Source: Blasia pusilla | Taxonomy: Eukaryota > Marchantiophyta > Marchantiopsida > Blasiales | NCBI GenBank assembly: GCA_050084515.1 | Contig: CM114273.1 | Location: 38,936,001 to 39,000,000 of the forward strand | Length of the DNA: 64,000 nt | Direction: 5' to 3' | Part shown: in pieces, positions 49,347 to 61,216 of the stretch | Layout of the letters: each line of letters begins with the position of its first letter | Numbering within the stretch: position 1 is the first letter of the stretch | Notes under the pieces: generated by a model | Told to the model about the DNA's origin: nothing | Databases searched by the model: none | The model's input: the letters and a program-made list of their open reading frames with translations, nothing else | Position numbers and translations under genes: made by a program

Positions 49347-52300
49347 TCAGATATGTCGTGCCCCATGTTGTGTACCTCGTCTCTTTGCTTTATCTGACCA
49401 TCGTTCAATGTTGGACTTCACTCGTTCGAGTGAATTATTGCTTTGGAATCCGTCATTGTATATCTGGAAGGGATTTCCAGGTTGATTCGTCAAGCCGTTT
49501 GTAAACGTAACTTTTGCCCTCTCAATCCGACCGTTTATTTCTCTCAACATTTTGGATGCCATCGTAAAACATGACTTATTGCCTTGACACTGATTCCGCA
49601 ACTCAAAATACAACTTGTCCATAGCAGGCTCCATATCCTTATTACTTGTTTTGGGAATGTTTTCTTCTTCATGTATTGTTGTATCTTGAGTGAAAAATCT
49701 CATGTCCATATCTTCATATGGAATGCCTCCTGATTCACAGCAAATAATGCATAAAAACATGAAAATCTAATGCTTTGCCAAAACATCCATTTATATACAA
49801 GAAACCTCAAGTATCCCCCCTGAAGCATGAGTAAATTAAGGCATATTTCAACATTCACTTGGTGTTTCATTGAGGTCCAAGATGTGATTAGGAAATGAAC
49901 CTTCATAAGTGATTGAATCTATCTTGGTCATCTTTAGTCGAGCAATTCCACCTCGCTTTGTGCCTAGTTTGGTGCCAAGTATTTTCACAAGGTCCTCTTC
50001 ACTGTAATCCTCTTGCATTAGAGCTGTATTCTACAAAGAAATGTCAGAAAGCAATTAATAAGAATTCAATATATAAAAGGATGTATGCAAAAATGTGCAC
50101 AATTGCTTAATTATATGCTATTCTAGACAAAGAAGCCATTTTCTTACCATATGTTTGCAGATGTTTCCTTTTAGGGACCAAGGACACTCACAATGACCCC
50201 CTTCGGTGTCATAGTTTTAGACTTCATACCACTTGTTAGGTAGGGTGTAGCTCCTAACGCGTGCCATCCTCACTTGCCCCCTAGATTTTGTGAATTTTAT
50301 ATTATCTGCCGGGATTTCTCTTCCTTTCAAAACTTCCATTATTTACATACTGCTCCTTTATTGCATTTCGTACAAACCCATTATTTTTCAGCAAGTGTAT
50401 ATGGAAGTACCATGCCTCTACAAAACTACTGAGCTTCCAAACCAGGTAGTCTCCTCTTCTTTGAGACATACTTCTATTGTCATCTGCTAGAATTGCCTTC
50501 ATGCTACCATGATATGCTTCAATTGCAGCATTTGTATCTTGGTTTGCATGAGGGTAGTCCCTCTCCGCTTTAACCCACTTGCCTATACACCAAAAAAATC
50601 ACTTTCTTATCATGTACATGCTAGCCCTTGCAACGAGTGGCATAAATTTATGAAAATGCAATAAAAATCACACCAAAATAATGATGCAAGGGAAAGAGGT
50701 AGAGTTTCTCTAACCACCTAATTTTGGCTCCCAATATGTCTGTATATAGTTGATGAATTCAACTTCATCCCCGAAGTCTACATAGAATTGATGTAACATC
50801 ATTCTCGCATCCTCCAAGATCACATCGCTAGTGTAAGTGCCACATCGATTTACATACATAATTTCCCCAAGGTGTTGTTATATGTGAGCTCTCCTTATTG
50901 CACATCTGACCTTCCGCTTTAGATGCTTCAACCAGTCATGGCGTACATGCCAAAAACAAAGTACGATAATTGACTTTGTAAAAGTTGCCCTGCAAGTGAA
51001 ATAACCGTATGGCTGTCTATCACTGAAATAACAATGTTGGAATGCCTTTCCTCATGTGAATCATAAATAAATAACAGGAATTTTGACTCAAGATTTTTTC
51101 AAAAAAGAAGCTTGAAGTGTCCCTCCAACAAGATACCAGAACTTTCCTATCCTAAACATACCTCAATGCATTATGCTCAGCGTTGGCATCGTTCACTATA
51201 GCAATGTTGGAATGTCTTTCCTGGTGTGATTTATATGTGACTAACATGAATTTTGACTCTAGATTTTTTTTAAAAGAAGCTTGAAGTGTCCCTCCAACAA
51301 GATACTAGAACTTTCCTATCTTGAAAATACCTTAATGCATTCTGCTCGGTGTTGGCATCGTTCACTATAGTAGTGTTGGAATGCTTTTCTTGGTGTGATT
51401 CATATATGAATAACAAGAATTTTGACTCAAGTTTTTTTTTAAAAGAAGCTTGAAGTGTCCCTCCAACAAGATACTAGAACTTTCCTATCCTAAACATACC
51501 TCAATGCATTCTGCTTGGCGTTGGCATCGTCCACTATAATTGTGTTCGGCTCCCAAGATTTTTGTTATCCCCTACACTTTTTCCGCCACTGCCCGCAACC
51601 GTTTCACCAAATGCACCTCCTTGGAGCTACTAGTCAGAATCCAGGCTATAGGTATTCCAATATGGTGCTCATCGAACACCAAAATGGTGTACAAAGGAAA
51701 TCGCATAAGAGTATAAAAAAAATCAATTTTCTTGCAAGTAGAAAATGCATCTCAAATACATCCTCAATTTTAGTCATGAAAGCACATTGCAATGGGCTTA
51801 TACACTTCAAGGAATAGTTAAGCACCTTACTTTGATTAGTACCAACCGTACTATCCATGTTCAACACACTGTTGTGTCGCTTAATGATCATTCACCATCG
51901 CTTGCAACTGCCAAGTGGTTTGGAAGCCTAATATGAAAGGTCTACTATTGTCTAAATAAGGCTCGTAAATAAAGACTTTTTCTGGATAGAGATTTACATA
52001 TGCACTTAATGATTGATTTTCATCTATGCAAAACTCGAATGTCTCCATATTCAACTCATTCTTTGCATTTGCTATGTCATGCATTTGCATGAAATTATCC
52101 CTTGTCATGCTATTTTGAAAGTCAGGAGATGTTTCAAATCGGCATTTTAGCATGAGGCCATGCTCCGACATAATCTGGCGGGGCTTTACCCCAAGACGAA
52201 GTCTCTTGAGGTCCCTTGAGATCCTATGAGCATACATTGTTGGAGTTCCCAAACTTGTTGGATCATTAAACCCATGGCATGGTTTTCCATTCTTATCAAT

Positions 52301-52974
52301 GTGTAATCTATGTTTGAAAATAATTTTGGCCACCTGCATTGGAGCCTTCAGTTCAGATTAAAAAAATGACATTAACATCCTCGCTTCCAACTATCACCTC
52401 GGATGATTTTTTGGGCATGAGGACGACTTCCTAGGCCTATCTTGGGAATGCTTGACCTGTACATGAAACAGAGAAAAGCATTCCATCAATAAATAAATAG
52501 AGCACTCACCCGTGGAGGACTACAATAATGTGCTCTAAATTGAACGTGTGAAAAATGCATTGAAAAAAAATATAAGTAACAAGTGTATTCCCATTATAGT
52601 CACGTCTTAAAAAATAAGACACTTCTCCCTACTCACCTGTTCACAACAAGTTGGTCCAAATGTCGGTTATCTTGAGGCTCGTAAGCACAGTAATAAATAG
52701 TGTATGATGCTTCATCTCCTTCTTCCTTTTGTAACCTTTCTCCTATACACTTCGATGTAGCTTTCCAAAAGCTCGTGGGATTTGTATTGTCTCCAATCCC
52801 CTCTCTGATGATGAAATCCTCGAGCCTACACCAAGGGATATAAGCTGCATTATAGAGATTCCACTGCACGTCTTTTGCTGATATGTTCCTAGTCAACATG
52901 TCTGTTTGAACTTCCATCCTTTTCATGGCCGGAATTCTTCTGGTCAAAGCACTTTGTTGTGACCTCATATCCAT
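49347..52974 (-). pseudogene. Mutator-like (MULE) transposase with SWIM zinc finger, decayed
   Basis: Minus-strand segments line up in MULE order. An N-terminal region (52974-52633) includes WNLYNAAYIPWCRLEDFI. KHRLHIDKNGKPCHGF starts the next exon near 52339. The first catalytic Asp is in LQAMVNDHSVLNMDSTVGT (about 51880). The second lies in NTIIVDDANAKQ (about 51525). The CxWH block reads VLCFWHVRHDWLKHLK (about 50900-50960). The segment DYPHANQDTNAAIEAYHG and WKLSSFVEAWYFH follow (about 50560-50430). A SWIM finger reads HCECPWSLKGNICKHM (about 50150-50200). A C-terminal tail with SLERVKSNIERWSDKAKRRG follows at 49760-49347. Several stops and a tandem insertion break the frame. No terminal inverted repeats were identified. 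Confidence 0.85.
51032..51545. repeat. Three tandem copies of an approximately 170-bp unit inside the MULE transposase
   Basis: Units start near 51032, 51202 and 51371, each beginning with a (c/t)a(a/g)tgttggaatg-like segment. Each also contains aagaagcttgaagtgtccctcc, ctagaactttcctat and gcgttggcatcgttcac. The last of these encodes (minus strand) the DDANA around the second catalytic Asp, so that site is present three times (near 51183, 51353 and 51525). Copies are about 90% alike. Confidence 0.92.
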
Positions 52975-53339
52975 GGGTTCATGTGATGAAGAAGTCGATC
53001 CCTAATTGATTGGATTATTGAGATCCATACTCCCATGCATACAATCATTGGTTTCAGCTATATATTCAATCATAACTAGAGTGCAAAGATTTTGATGAAT
53101 TATTGTCCTTATCATGTGAAGAGATATTTTATGAAAGCAATTAGCTAGCCCATAAGAGTGCCCAAGACAAGTCCTACAAGCACATTCTAATCTTTTTGGC
53201 AAAAAAAAACACGGTAATAAATGTCTTGATACTGTTATGAGTGATATAGCAGGAGGGGAACATGAATCAACAAACCAGAATATAGGAGATTTCATTTCTC
53301 AAGCATTCTAAGTTTATGATATTCTCAGTACTTTATTTT

Positions 53340-54360
53340 TTCCAAAAGAGTCATGAAAGGTGCATCACCATCTTTAGTCAAATACATCCCTGAGTACACT
53401 TGCTTGGAAGATCAATCAAAATCAAGAGATCATGATCAGCCATTCCATGAATACAAGGGAGAAGTAAGTATATCCCAACGACAATGTAGAATTAATAAGA
53501 TCCCCGCCAAGATACACCTTTCCAACCACCTTGTTATCATGGAGAACAAACACAAAAACAAAAACATCACCAATGATTAGAAGCAAACATATATTTGCTT
53601 GGGACAAAAGGAATATAAGATAGTTTTCCTCCATTCCATTCTTAGTGGCTCCAATCCCATAATTTTTCATATTAAAAAAAGGCCACCACAGGTACATCAC
53701 CATGTCTATTGAAATACATCACCTCGTATACTTTTTTGGGAGATCAATAAAAAACCAGAGAATATGATCAAGCATTCCATGAATACAATAGAGAATTTTC
53801 AGCATTTCAAATGAACAACAGAAGTAAGTATGTCCCAATCATACTACCAAAATAGAAAATCCAAGCCAAGATCTACCTCTCTAGATCTTTCTGGGTCCAT
53901 ACTCCCCAACATACCATGGACAACCAACAGAAAATCCCAACAAATTGTTTTGCAAATAGATAGTGGGAAAGTTGGAATGCCTTCTGAAGTCAATTTATGC
54001 ACTCTCATAAACCAACCGCATTTGGGAATATATATTTACTTTGGAGGAAAGAAATGGAAGAGATCTTTTTTCTGGACCATTTTAGATGTCTCTATTCTGT
54101 ATACTTTTTCATCTTAAAAAAAAACCATGAAAGATATATCACCATGTCTTGTCATATACATCTCCTGATATACTTGGCTTCGAGATCAATAACAAAATAG
54201 AGAACATGATCAATCATTTAATGAGATCATGTTCTTTTCAAAATTAGAAAAGAGCTAGAGAAGGAAGCTAGTATGTTCGAAAAATAATATAAAAGAAATA
54301 AAATCCGAGCCAAGATACACCATTCCAATGACAGCATCACCTTGGAGAACCAACTCTGAA
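53340..54360. repeat. Three degenerate tandem repeats, about 340-430 bp apart
   Basis: Related blocks start near 53352, 53690 and 54124. Each contains in order a catcaccatct..tagtcaaatacat-like segment, a gagatcaat..aa segment, tgatca..cattccatgaatac (degenerate in the third), and a ccaagat..acc segment. There is no coding evidence. They lie between the MULE transposase and the BED-finger pseudogene and may be subterminal repeats of the transposon. Confidence 0.7.
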
Positions 54361-54780
54361 AAAAAAAATCTGCAAAAAATAGATTCACATGGAGAGTATG
54401 AAAATCGAAATACCTTCTATAGACAATGCTTGCACTCTCACAAAGCATCCACATCTTGAAACACATGTTTGCTTCAAAGGAACAAAGTATAAAAGGTTTC
54501 TGGTCTAGCATATCTAAAAGTCTTAATTTTCAGAACTTTTTCATCTTGAAAAAATTCATCCATTTCAATTCCAGATTGCAAAGCTACCAAGGAGCGCCAA
54601 AATCTTCCATATGAATCTTTAATCCACTCGCACCTGAAATAAACACATAAAAAAAACTCAGTAATCATCCTCCTATGATCACCTCTTGTTTGTGGAAGAG
54701 AACTCCATGACATGTTGCAAGAATAAAAAAATACAAGGAAACAAAGCTATGGAGATTGAACTTTGGATTCTTACCCATTT

Positions 54781-57526
54781 CTAATGCCGCTTCCACCCAA
54801 GCATTGATTTGCCGTACACATTCTTCTTTTTTCCCTGCCGAGTAGGCGGTGTAACCAACATGTCTTCAAGAACTTGAGCCTTGGACTTTCCCAGTTCTTT
54901 GCACTCCTCCGTCATGGGGGATAACCCTGTATGGCGTGGAACTTTCTTGGGCCTCAGGCCTGTTTCATCCACAAGAAGGTATGTGTTGGTCTGTGCCATG
55001 ATCTTAGTAATATTGAGTTGGGAGGCACTTAGCAAAACTATTTCTGCCAAGTCCCCACAATGAATTGCATCGTTAACTTGTCTCGTGGGTGGAGGATAAG
55101 CCCATTCTTCATTGACCTCATTGAGATCTACGAGAATTTGGCTGTCAGAAATATGATCCAAATCATCCATAGAATTCAAATCCCCTGAATCTAAATGGGC
55201 CTCATCTCAATCTTGCACAAATACACTCTTCTTTTCCTTCCTCTTTTTCGGCATATATGAAGATGCAACTTTCAACAGATTTATTCGTAAAACACAAAGA
55301 TCATTGCTAGATGGTCTCACATCACCTGAAAATTCAGCAAGACGAGCACCACTACCGCAAGCCTGAACCTCTTTGGATGTCTCATGATAGTCCAAACCAC
55401 TACCAATCGGGGTAACAAATACATCTTCAGGAGGGATCTCCAATATACTATGGTTTATGCAATCCACACTCCTATGCAACGTCTGCACAATACCAACACT
55501 ATCAACTATAACATCTCCCAACTCATCCACCATCTCAAAATGTGTACTCCCATCCAAATGTTCCTCCAAGATCTCAGATCTCTCCTCATGTGTTGGAATA
55601 CCTTCCAGCTTATTAGAACAACTGCCATCTAGAATTCCATTATGTTCATCATCCCCCGAAACATCAATGGCAGTGGTAGCCCCCTCCATGGAAGTCCACT
55701 TTCTCCCCATTTGCTCATGATCCCCATGAAGGTTTGATTGTTGTTGCAATGGGCTTAGGAGGGTGAAATCACACAGAAGACTCTCATTACATGGAGAGCC
55801 AATGCTATCATCACAACACACAATCGTTGGAATACCTTCCTGAGTTCTTGCAACACATGAAGCTATACCAACCTCATGTACTCCATCCGAAACTAAAGTC
55901 TCCCTAGGCAAGGGAAGAGACTCACCCACATGTTTTTCACCCATGGGAGAACTACCCTGAAAGGATTCCCCACATGGAAAACTCTCATTACATGGAGAGC
56001 CAATGCTATCATCACAACATACAATCGCTGGAATACCTTCCTCAATTCCTGCAACACATGAAGCTACACCAACCTCATGTACTCCGTCCGAAACCAAAGT
56101 CTCCCTAGGGAAGAGAAGAGACTCATCCACATGTTTGTCACCTATGGGAGAACTAACTTGAAAGGATTCCCCACATGGAATAGTTTGGGAAAAGGGATAG
56201 CTAGTGCTAACATAATCTTTTTGGTATGTTGGAGTTCCTTCTGCAACATTCACAATATATGCTGGAAAATCAAGATCAACCTGGTCTACTACATCAAATA
56301 TCGGGGTCTCAATAGGGAAAGATGGAGAATCACTACCAAATGTGTCCATCCCTCTCTTATTGGCATTTTGTGTGGCATGTGGAAGTCCCTTTTTGGAGCA
56401 AGAGCCACCTCCCATGGATCGAGTGCCCATGCCTTTTTTCCTAGGCTCTTCTAGATCTGCTGAAGCAACCTTCTCCTCCCCACTCTTCGCTATAAATTGA
56501 TCGGAAGTAGACTTAGAAGCTTGCTTAGATCACCTCCTTGGGCCCAATACTTTGAAATCACTACTATCATCGTATTCATCTGCTTGTAAGGTGGGAGATG
56601 ATTCCATAGAAGTACCCTCTCTCACATATTTCTGAATATTCTTCCTTGACCATTCCATCTCTATATCCCTCTTATCCCTTGGGACACATTTAGAAGCTCA
56701 TTTTTTATAGATCTCTTCCACCTCCTCCTCTCCAACCATTTGTTGAATTGCTGCCTAGCCATGAAATCTGCATACTTGGCTTGATCCCTCTCAAGCCAAC
56801 CCATCAAGTTTTGTTTTTTTCGAGCAATCCAAGCAAGTGTTTCCTTCACTTGCTTGGATCTCTCATCTGATAAATTAGGTGGAAGTGAACCCAAAGACAC
56901 TCCCTATTTGTGCTCAACTACTCCCCAAAGTTTCTTCACCAACTCCAAATGTAAAAAGTAAGTTTTCCCCCTTCCAATCAGGTCAGTAGAACCTGGCTCA
57001 CTGGCTCTCTCAATGGCAGCCAAGCAACCCAATACCATGATATCCATCATGATATTGGTTTTCCCACACTCTCTAACCTTCACAATACACGACCTATACT
57101 TTTCTCTATCCAAGATCTCATCCCAATCTTGGATACATAGACAATTTGGGAGATCACACTCCATCAGAGCCAACAACGTTGGCTTCTTGAACAAGTGTGG
57201 GATGAAAAGATCCCTTTCCATTGTCAACCATGTTTCAAACCAATGCTGTCTAAATCTATACAATTTTTTTCTTCTCATCTTCTCTAACGCCCACAAGGAT
57301 CTCCGGACTTTCTCTTCAGATCTTTCTCCCTTTGGGAATCATTGATGCCCCTTTTGCGACCCTTAACAGGGTCATCCGGACGCCGACCTGCATTTTCTAA
57401 AGGCACTAAGTAGCATGGGTCCAAGTTTGGGTGCTTCTTAGTCAGGTGTTGATTACACTTGGTTTTGTTCTTTGTAGAGTAAATGCGACTACAAACCAGG
57501 CACATCCACTTTGTTCCATCATGCAA
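54781..57526 (-). pseudogene. Broken BED/C2H2-type zinc-finger protein with internal 67-residue tandem repeat
   Basis: Read on the minus strand. The N-terminus (57526-57284) has WMCLVCSRIYS followed by CNQHLTKKHP, a CX2C..HX4H finger of the BED kind found in hAT-type transposases and derived host proteins. A basic, Arg-rich stretch and about 200 helical residues follow (57296-56661), joined by small frameshifts and a TAG near 56904. A long acidic, low-complexity part follows (56519-55207) with two tandem 67-residue units at 56178-55978 and 55977-55777. After an in-frame TGA near 55200 the frame continues to 54781, ending in a basic KKKNVYGKSMLGWKRH. No transposase catalytic region was recognised. 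The function is unknown; it could be a transposon accessory protein. Confidence 0.55.
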
Positions 57527-58452
57527 ATATCTCTAGTAGGCATTTCCCCCCAATGCAATGCCACACACTACCTGAGTGGAATCTGATTTTGGAGTAGCCA
57601 TAAGAAATAAAAGTCCTGAAACACATGCAATGAAGTATCACAAACCATCACCTCTCAATGTCCCAAGGGGCTTTCTACAATATTTAACCCACTACTTACA
57701 AGCAAGACATATGCTCATTCTTTATAGGATGTGAGCCCACTCCTAAATATTCTTTCAAATGGAATAGCTTCTCTACCACATTTTGCCAAATGCCTTCTAT
57801 TATGGTCTTAGACATTCAATCAAATGAAGGGATGCCATCCGATTGGATACTAACACTTCAAACGTGGGAAAAAAGAAGACAAACTAAGCACCTTCCAATA
57901 TGGAGAAAAATCAATCATCAAGCAAAGAAATAATGAATTCGATGATCGTACAAGGCCGACAAGCGCTGTAGATAAAGTCTTGCAAGCGTTTCTTTCCCTT
58001 CTACATATGGAGGAGGCCTCCATAGGTAGAAGGGATGGTGGACAAAGTGGATACCAAAGGGATTTGGGATGGTGGTTTGAATCAAGGGACGGGAACAAAT
58101 ATTCTTGTCCAGGACCTCCTAATCCCTTAAGTGAAGAAATAACAAGATTACCACTTCACAATTCAACGAACTCCATGTGGATGTCAGTTGCCAAGTCCTT
58201 ATTGTGTCACACGACGTATGGAACAATAAATCAACCTGTCAGACGTAATAAGAAAAAACTGATTTTGTCCTAAGAATTCCAATTCAAAATGGAATTTGGC
58301 ATGTCTGTAGCCTCATCAGTCAAGAAGCCTCCTAGACTCTGATAGAAAAACGGTTTTGTTCTTGTGAATCTAGACGGTGAATTTGAACTCTAGGGTCGGC
58401 ATAGTTCAATCTAATTTATAATTCCTTGACATAACTATGTTTTATGTTTCAG
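57527..58452. other. Spacer, no gene recognised
   Basis: No domain-bearing frame. A plus-strand open frame at 57980-58273 overlaps the upstream side of the next gene but shows no motif and no clear splice link to it. Confidence 0.35.
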
Positions 58453-61216
58453 GAACCCGAATTAAAAAAATTTCACAAATCTATCTCTTCATGTACACAG
58501 AATTTGGTAGAAGTTCTTGTCTCAGACACATCCCAGTTGCAGAACAAGATTTCAACGACATGGCTTTTCTTGGAAAAGGGGGACTCTTTAACTGCTGATT
58601 TCCAACATGAAATTCAAAAAGTGCACCTCAACAAAAGCTCCCAAACCCTTCTTGTCCAAAGTGGAGCAGGGAATTGTAAATGTCCTCCCTTCTTGCACAA
58701 AATTTGCAGGATCAATTTACGCTACTTCCAGCAGTAAGGTGGAAACTCATTCAAACTAATGCAATACATGTGTGCAAATCACCATGCAATCAAGCCCCAC
58801 ATGTTTAGAGGGAGAAAGGTGAGAGAAAAACTCTTGAGTTCTCAAAAAAACTAGCATTAGCAAAACCAGAGTATAGAGGTTCATCCTCTCAATACTACCT
58901 CGTTTGCCTTGTTGGCACTGAATTGGAAATGAGGAACAAGGGGAGGAACATCCAAGGGATAGAACTCTTGGAGAAGGGACTAGTGGTCCTTCCCAAGTGC
59001 CCCTTCTCTGCCAACTCATAATTAGTAGGGACTGTCTTGAATCTTAAACGCAGTGTAGCCCAACTTTATTACATCAACATTTATGTGGCATTGAGGAAGA
59101 TGGAAAGTAAAACTATCTGGTCATAGGTTTACTGTAAAGTCACTGAGATTCGGATTATCAGCACTTGTAACTGATAGTTTGAAAGGGTTGGTCGTGAAAC
59201 AACTGTAGGCTCTCGGATAATTGTAAGGCACTGGGCATTTCATAATTGATTTAGCCCATTCTTCATCCGAAGTCTCTTATAATTCAATTCCCTCAAGTGA
59301 AACTGCAGTGTGCCAAGAGAAGTTTGAGCACACTAGTGAATTCATTCTCTCATATATTCTACGACACATGGAGTTACAGATATGCAGCCGTCCTCAAAAT
59401 CATGCTCCGCCCATATGGATTCATTGACCTTTGACGAGAAGAGCCACTTAAACTACGTCTGGAGCTTAGCCCGAGATGGTATTCAGGATTGGAATTCATT
59501 CTAAATTTCTCAAGGTGGCCAAATTCATTTAGCATAAGGTAAAAGTATGACATTTTTTAGTCATCCTATTGTCCAATCTGAATGTAGGATGACTCAGTTA
59601 AAAGGGGATTGGCTTATACATTAAATGTAGTAGCTCAGTTTGATGAATACAACAATGATGTTCTTCACCTGAATGAGGGCTCATGTTTTCCAAGGTATTT
59701 ACTTGCATGCTTGCAGTTTGAAAACAATGCATTTGTATTCATTTGGGAAAGTATGTAACCAAATCGTTGGAGGTGGTGGTGGGTTTCGACTTGGTGTTGA
59801 TATCTGCACAAATGGGGGAATTAATGCCTTGTAAAATAAGATTTAAAATATCTCAAAGTAAAAGTCTTACTCTGTTGACAATCAGACCTAAGTATCGAAA
59901 TCATAATCATAATGCAGGCGGAGAGTCCGTAATGCCCAAAAGCTGTCCAGATCAACAAAAGTCGATGCCAGAGTCCAGAGATGAAGTACAAAGTCCGGAG
60001 TGAGTTCAAGTGGAGAATTTAGGACCCCTAAATTTTTAAAGTCAAGCCAAGCATGAAGATTGTCATAAAGGGGACGAGGACATGAGACATAAGAGTGTAG
60101 ATGAGAATCCATCATCTTCATAGTTGGCTAAATTTGCATCACAAATTTCTTTGGCATTCAGATCACTAAGGCAAACTCTTCAAGAAGTAAAGATTGTTCA
60201 GGTGAGTAGCTCCTATCAAGTGGGGCTTATTATTGATGGAAGGTCACCTTTGATCTTCATCGGGGGCTGACCAGTTTGATGTAGGATGAAAGAATGAATC
60301 ATAATGTAAGATGATGAATCCGCTAAGGAAGACCAGATCCGGAGGAGTAATTGTGTTTTTACTTGGTTTTGGTTTGCAGATGTGGGATAATCTATTCGGA
60401 AACATGGAGGTTATTAGTAAAGATTTGGTTGTAGGAGGCGTTATCCACATTTCTAATTTGGAAGAGTGGATGAGAGTACCTAAAAGAGACAAAATCAAGC
60501 TACTTAGTGTTGGTCTGCCTTCATACAATGCACTGAACACTCTTCTATACTCCACAAAGGTTGGTGTTTCTCGACTATCGCTACGTTAGTTTTCAACTCT
60601 TTACTCCTTTGCCTTCTTTGTCATTCTTCCATGGATCATCTCTGGTCATTGAATTGGGTAAAAGCTACCAAATTTTGTTGGCCCCTATGCTGTTGTGGTG
60701 GACTATTACGTACCTGCCCATGGTCTCTTTTAACATTTTTGGCCCCGACACTAGCCCTAGTTCTAGTTCTATGGACTTGGCGTAATTGATAGAAAGACCC
60801 TCAAACAATAGGAGACTACCCTTGTTACTATGTGTTAGATAACAAGGGCCTACTCAAAGAGTTGGGCACCAACATTTTCTTCCTTAACATTGAGGACACA
60901 TCTTTCCAGAGGTTCAATCTATTTCTTCATGTGTTTTATTTACTTTCCTTTTAATCTTATTTCCTGGCAAGCGTGTTAATCCCTTAACAAGCTGCTTCAT
61001 TCTAATCGTATGTCCTTGGTATAAAGGTTGCAGGGCATAACAGTTTCTTTCTCTAGACTACCCACATTTACTCGGAGAGTCCAAATTTTCCTTTTGAAAA
61101 TTGGCAGTATCATTGGTGGGAAAATTAGCTCCGGCCTTGAAATGCATAAGCTGACATACATGGCTTTCAACCACGACCCTGGGATACAACGAGTTGACAC
61201 TACACTAGAGCACTAA
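58453..61216 (+). CDS. Unrecognised spliced gene, possibly decaying at its 5' end
   Basis: A solid 3' part has exons 59588-59750, 59918-59985, 60124-60201, 60380-60559 and 61034-61216. All have GT/AG borders, phases fit, and they end at a TAA. The encoded sequence includes LAYTLNVVAQFDEYNNDVLH, LAKFASQISLAFRSLRQTLQ, WDNLFGNMEVISKDLVVGG and VQIFLLKIGSIIGGKISSGL. Upstream, exon-like segments 58453-58675 (EPELKKFHKSISSCTQNLVE) and 59309-about 59480 are compatible in phase with each other. The second contains a reading-frame break between a QICSRPQNHAPP part and an MDSLTFDEKSHLNYVW part. So either an extra intron was missed or the gene is a recent pseudogene. I do not recognise the family. The composition is soluble, globular and leucine-rich, with no signal peptide or membrane segment. 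Confidence 0.5.

Noticed and set aside
59695-59716. A 22-base intron joining 59694 to 59717.
   Set aside because: Too short to splice; reading straight through keeps the frame open to a better donor at 59751.
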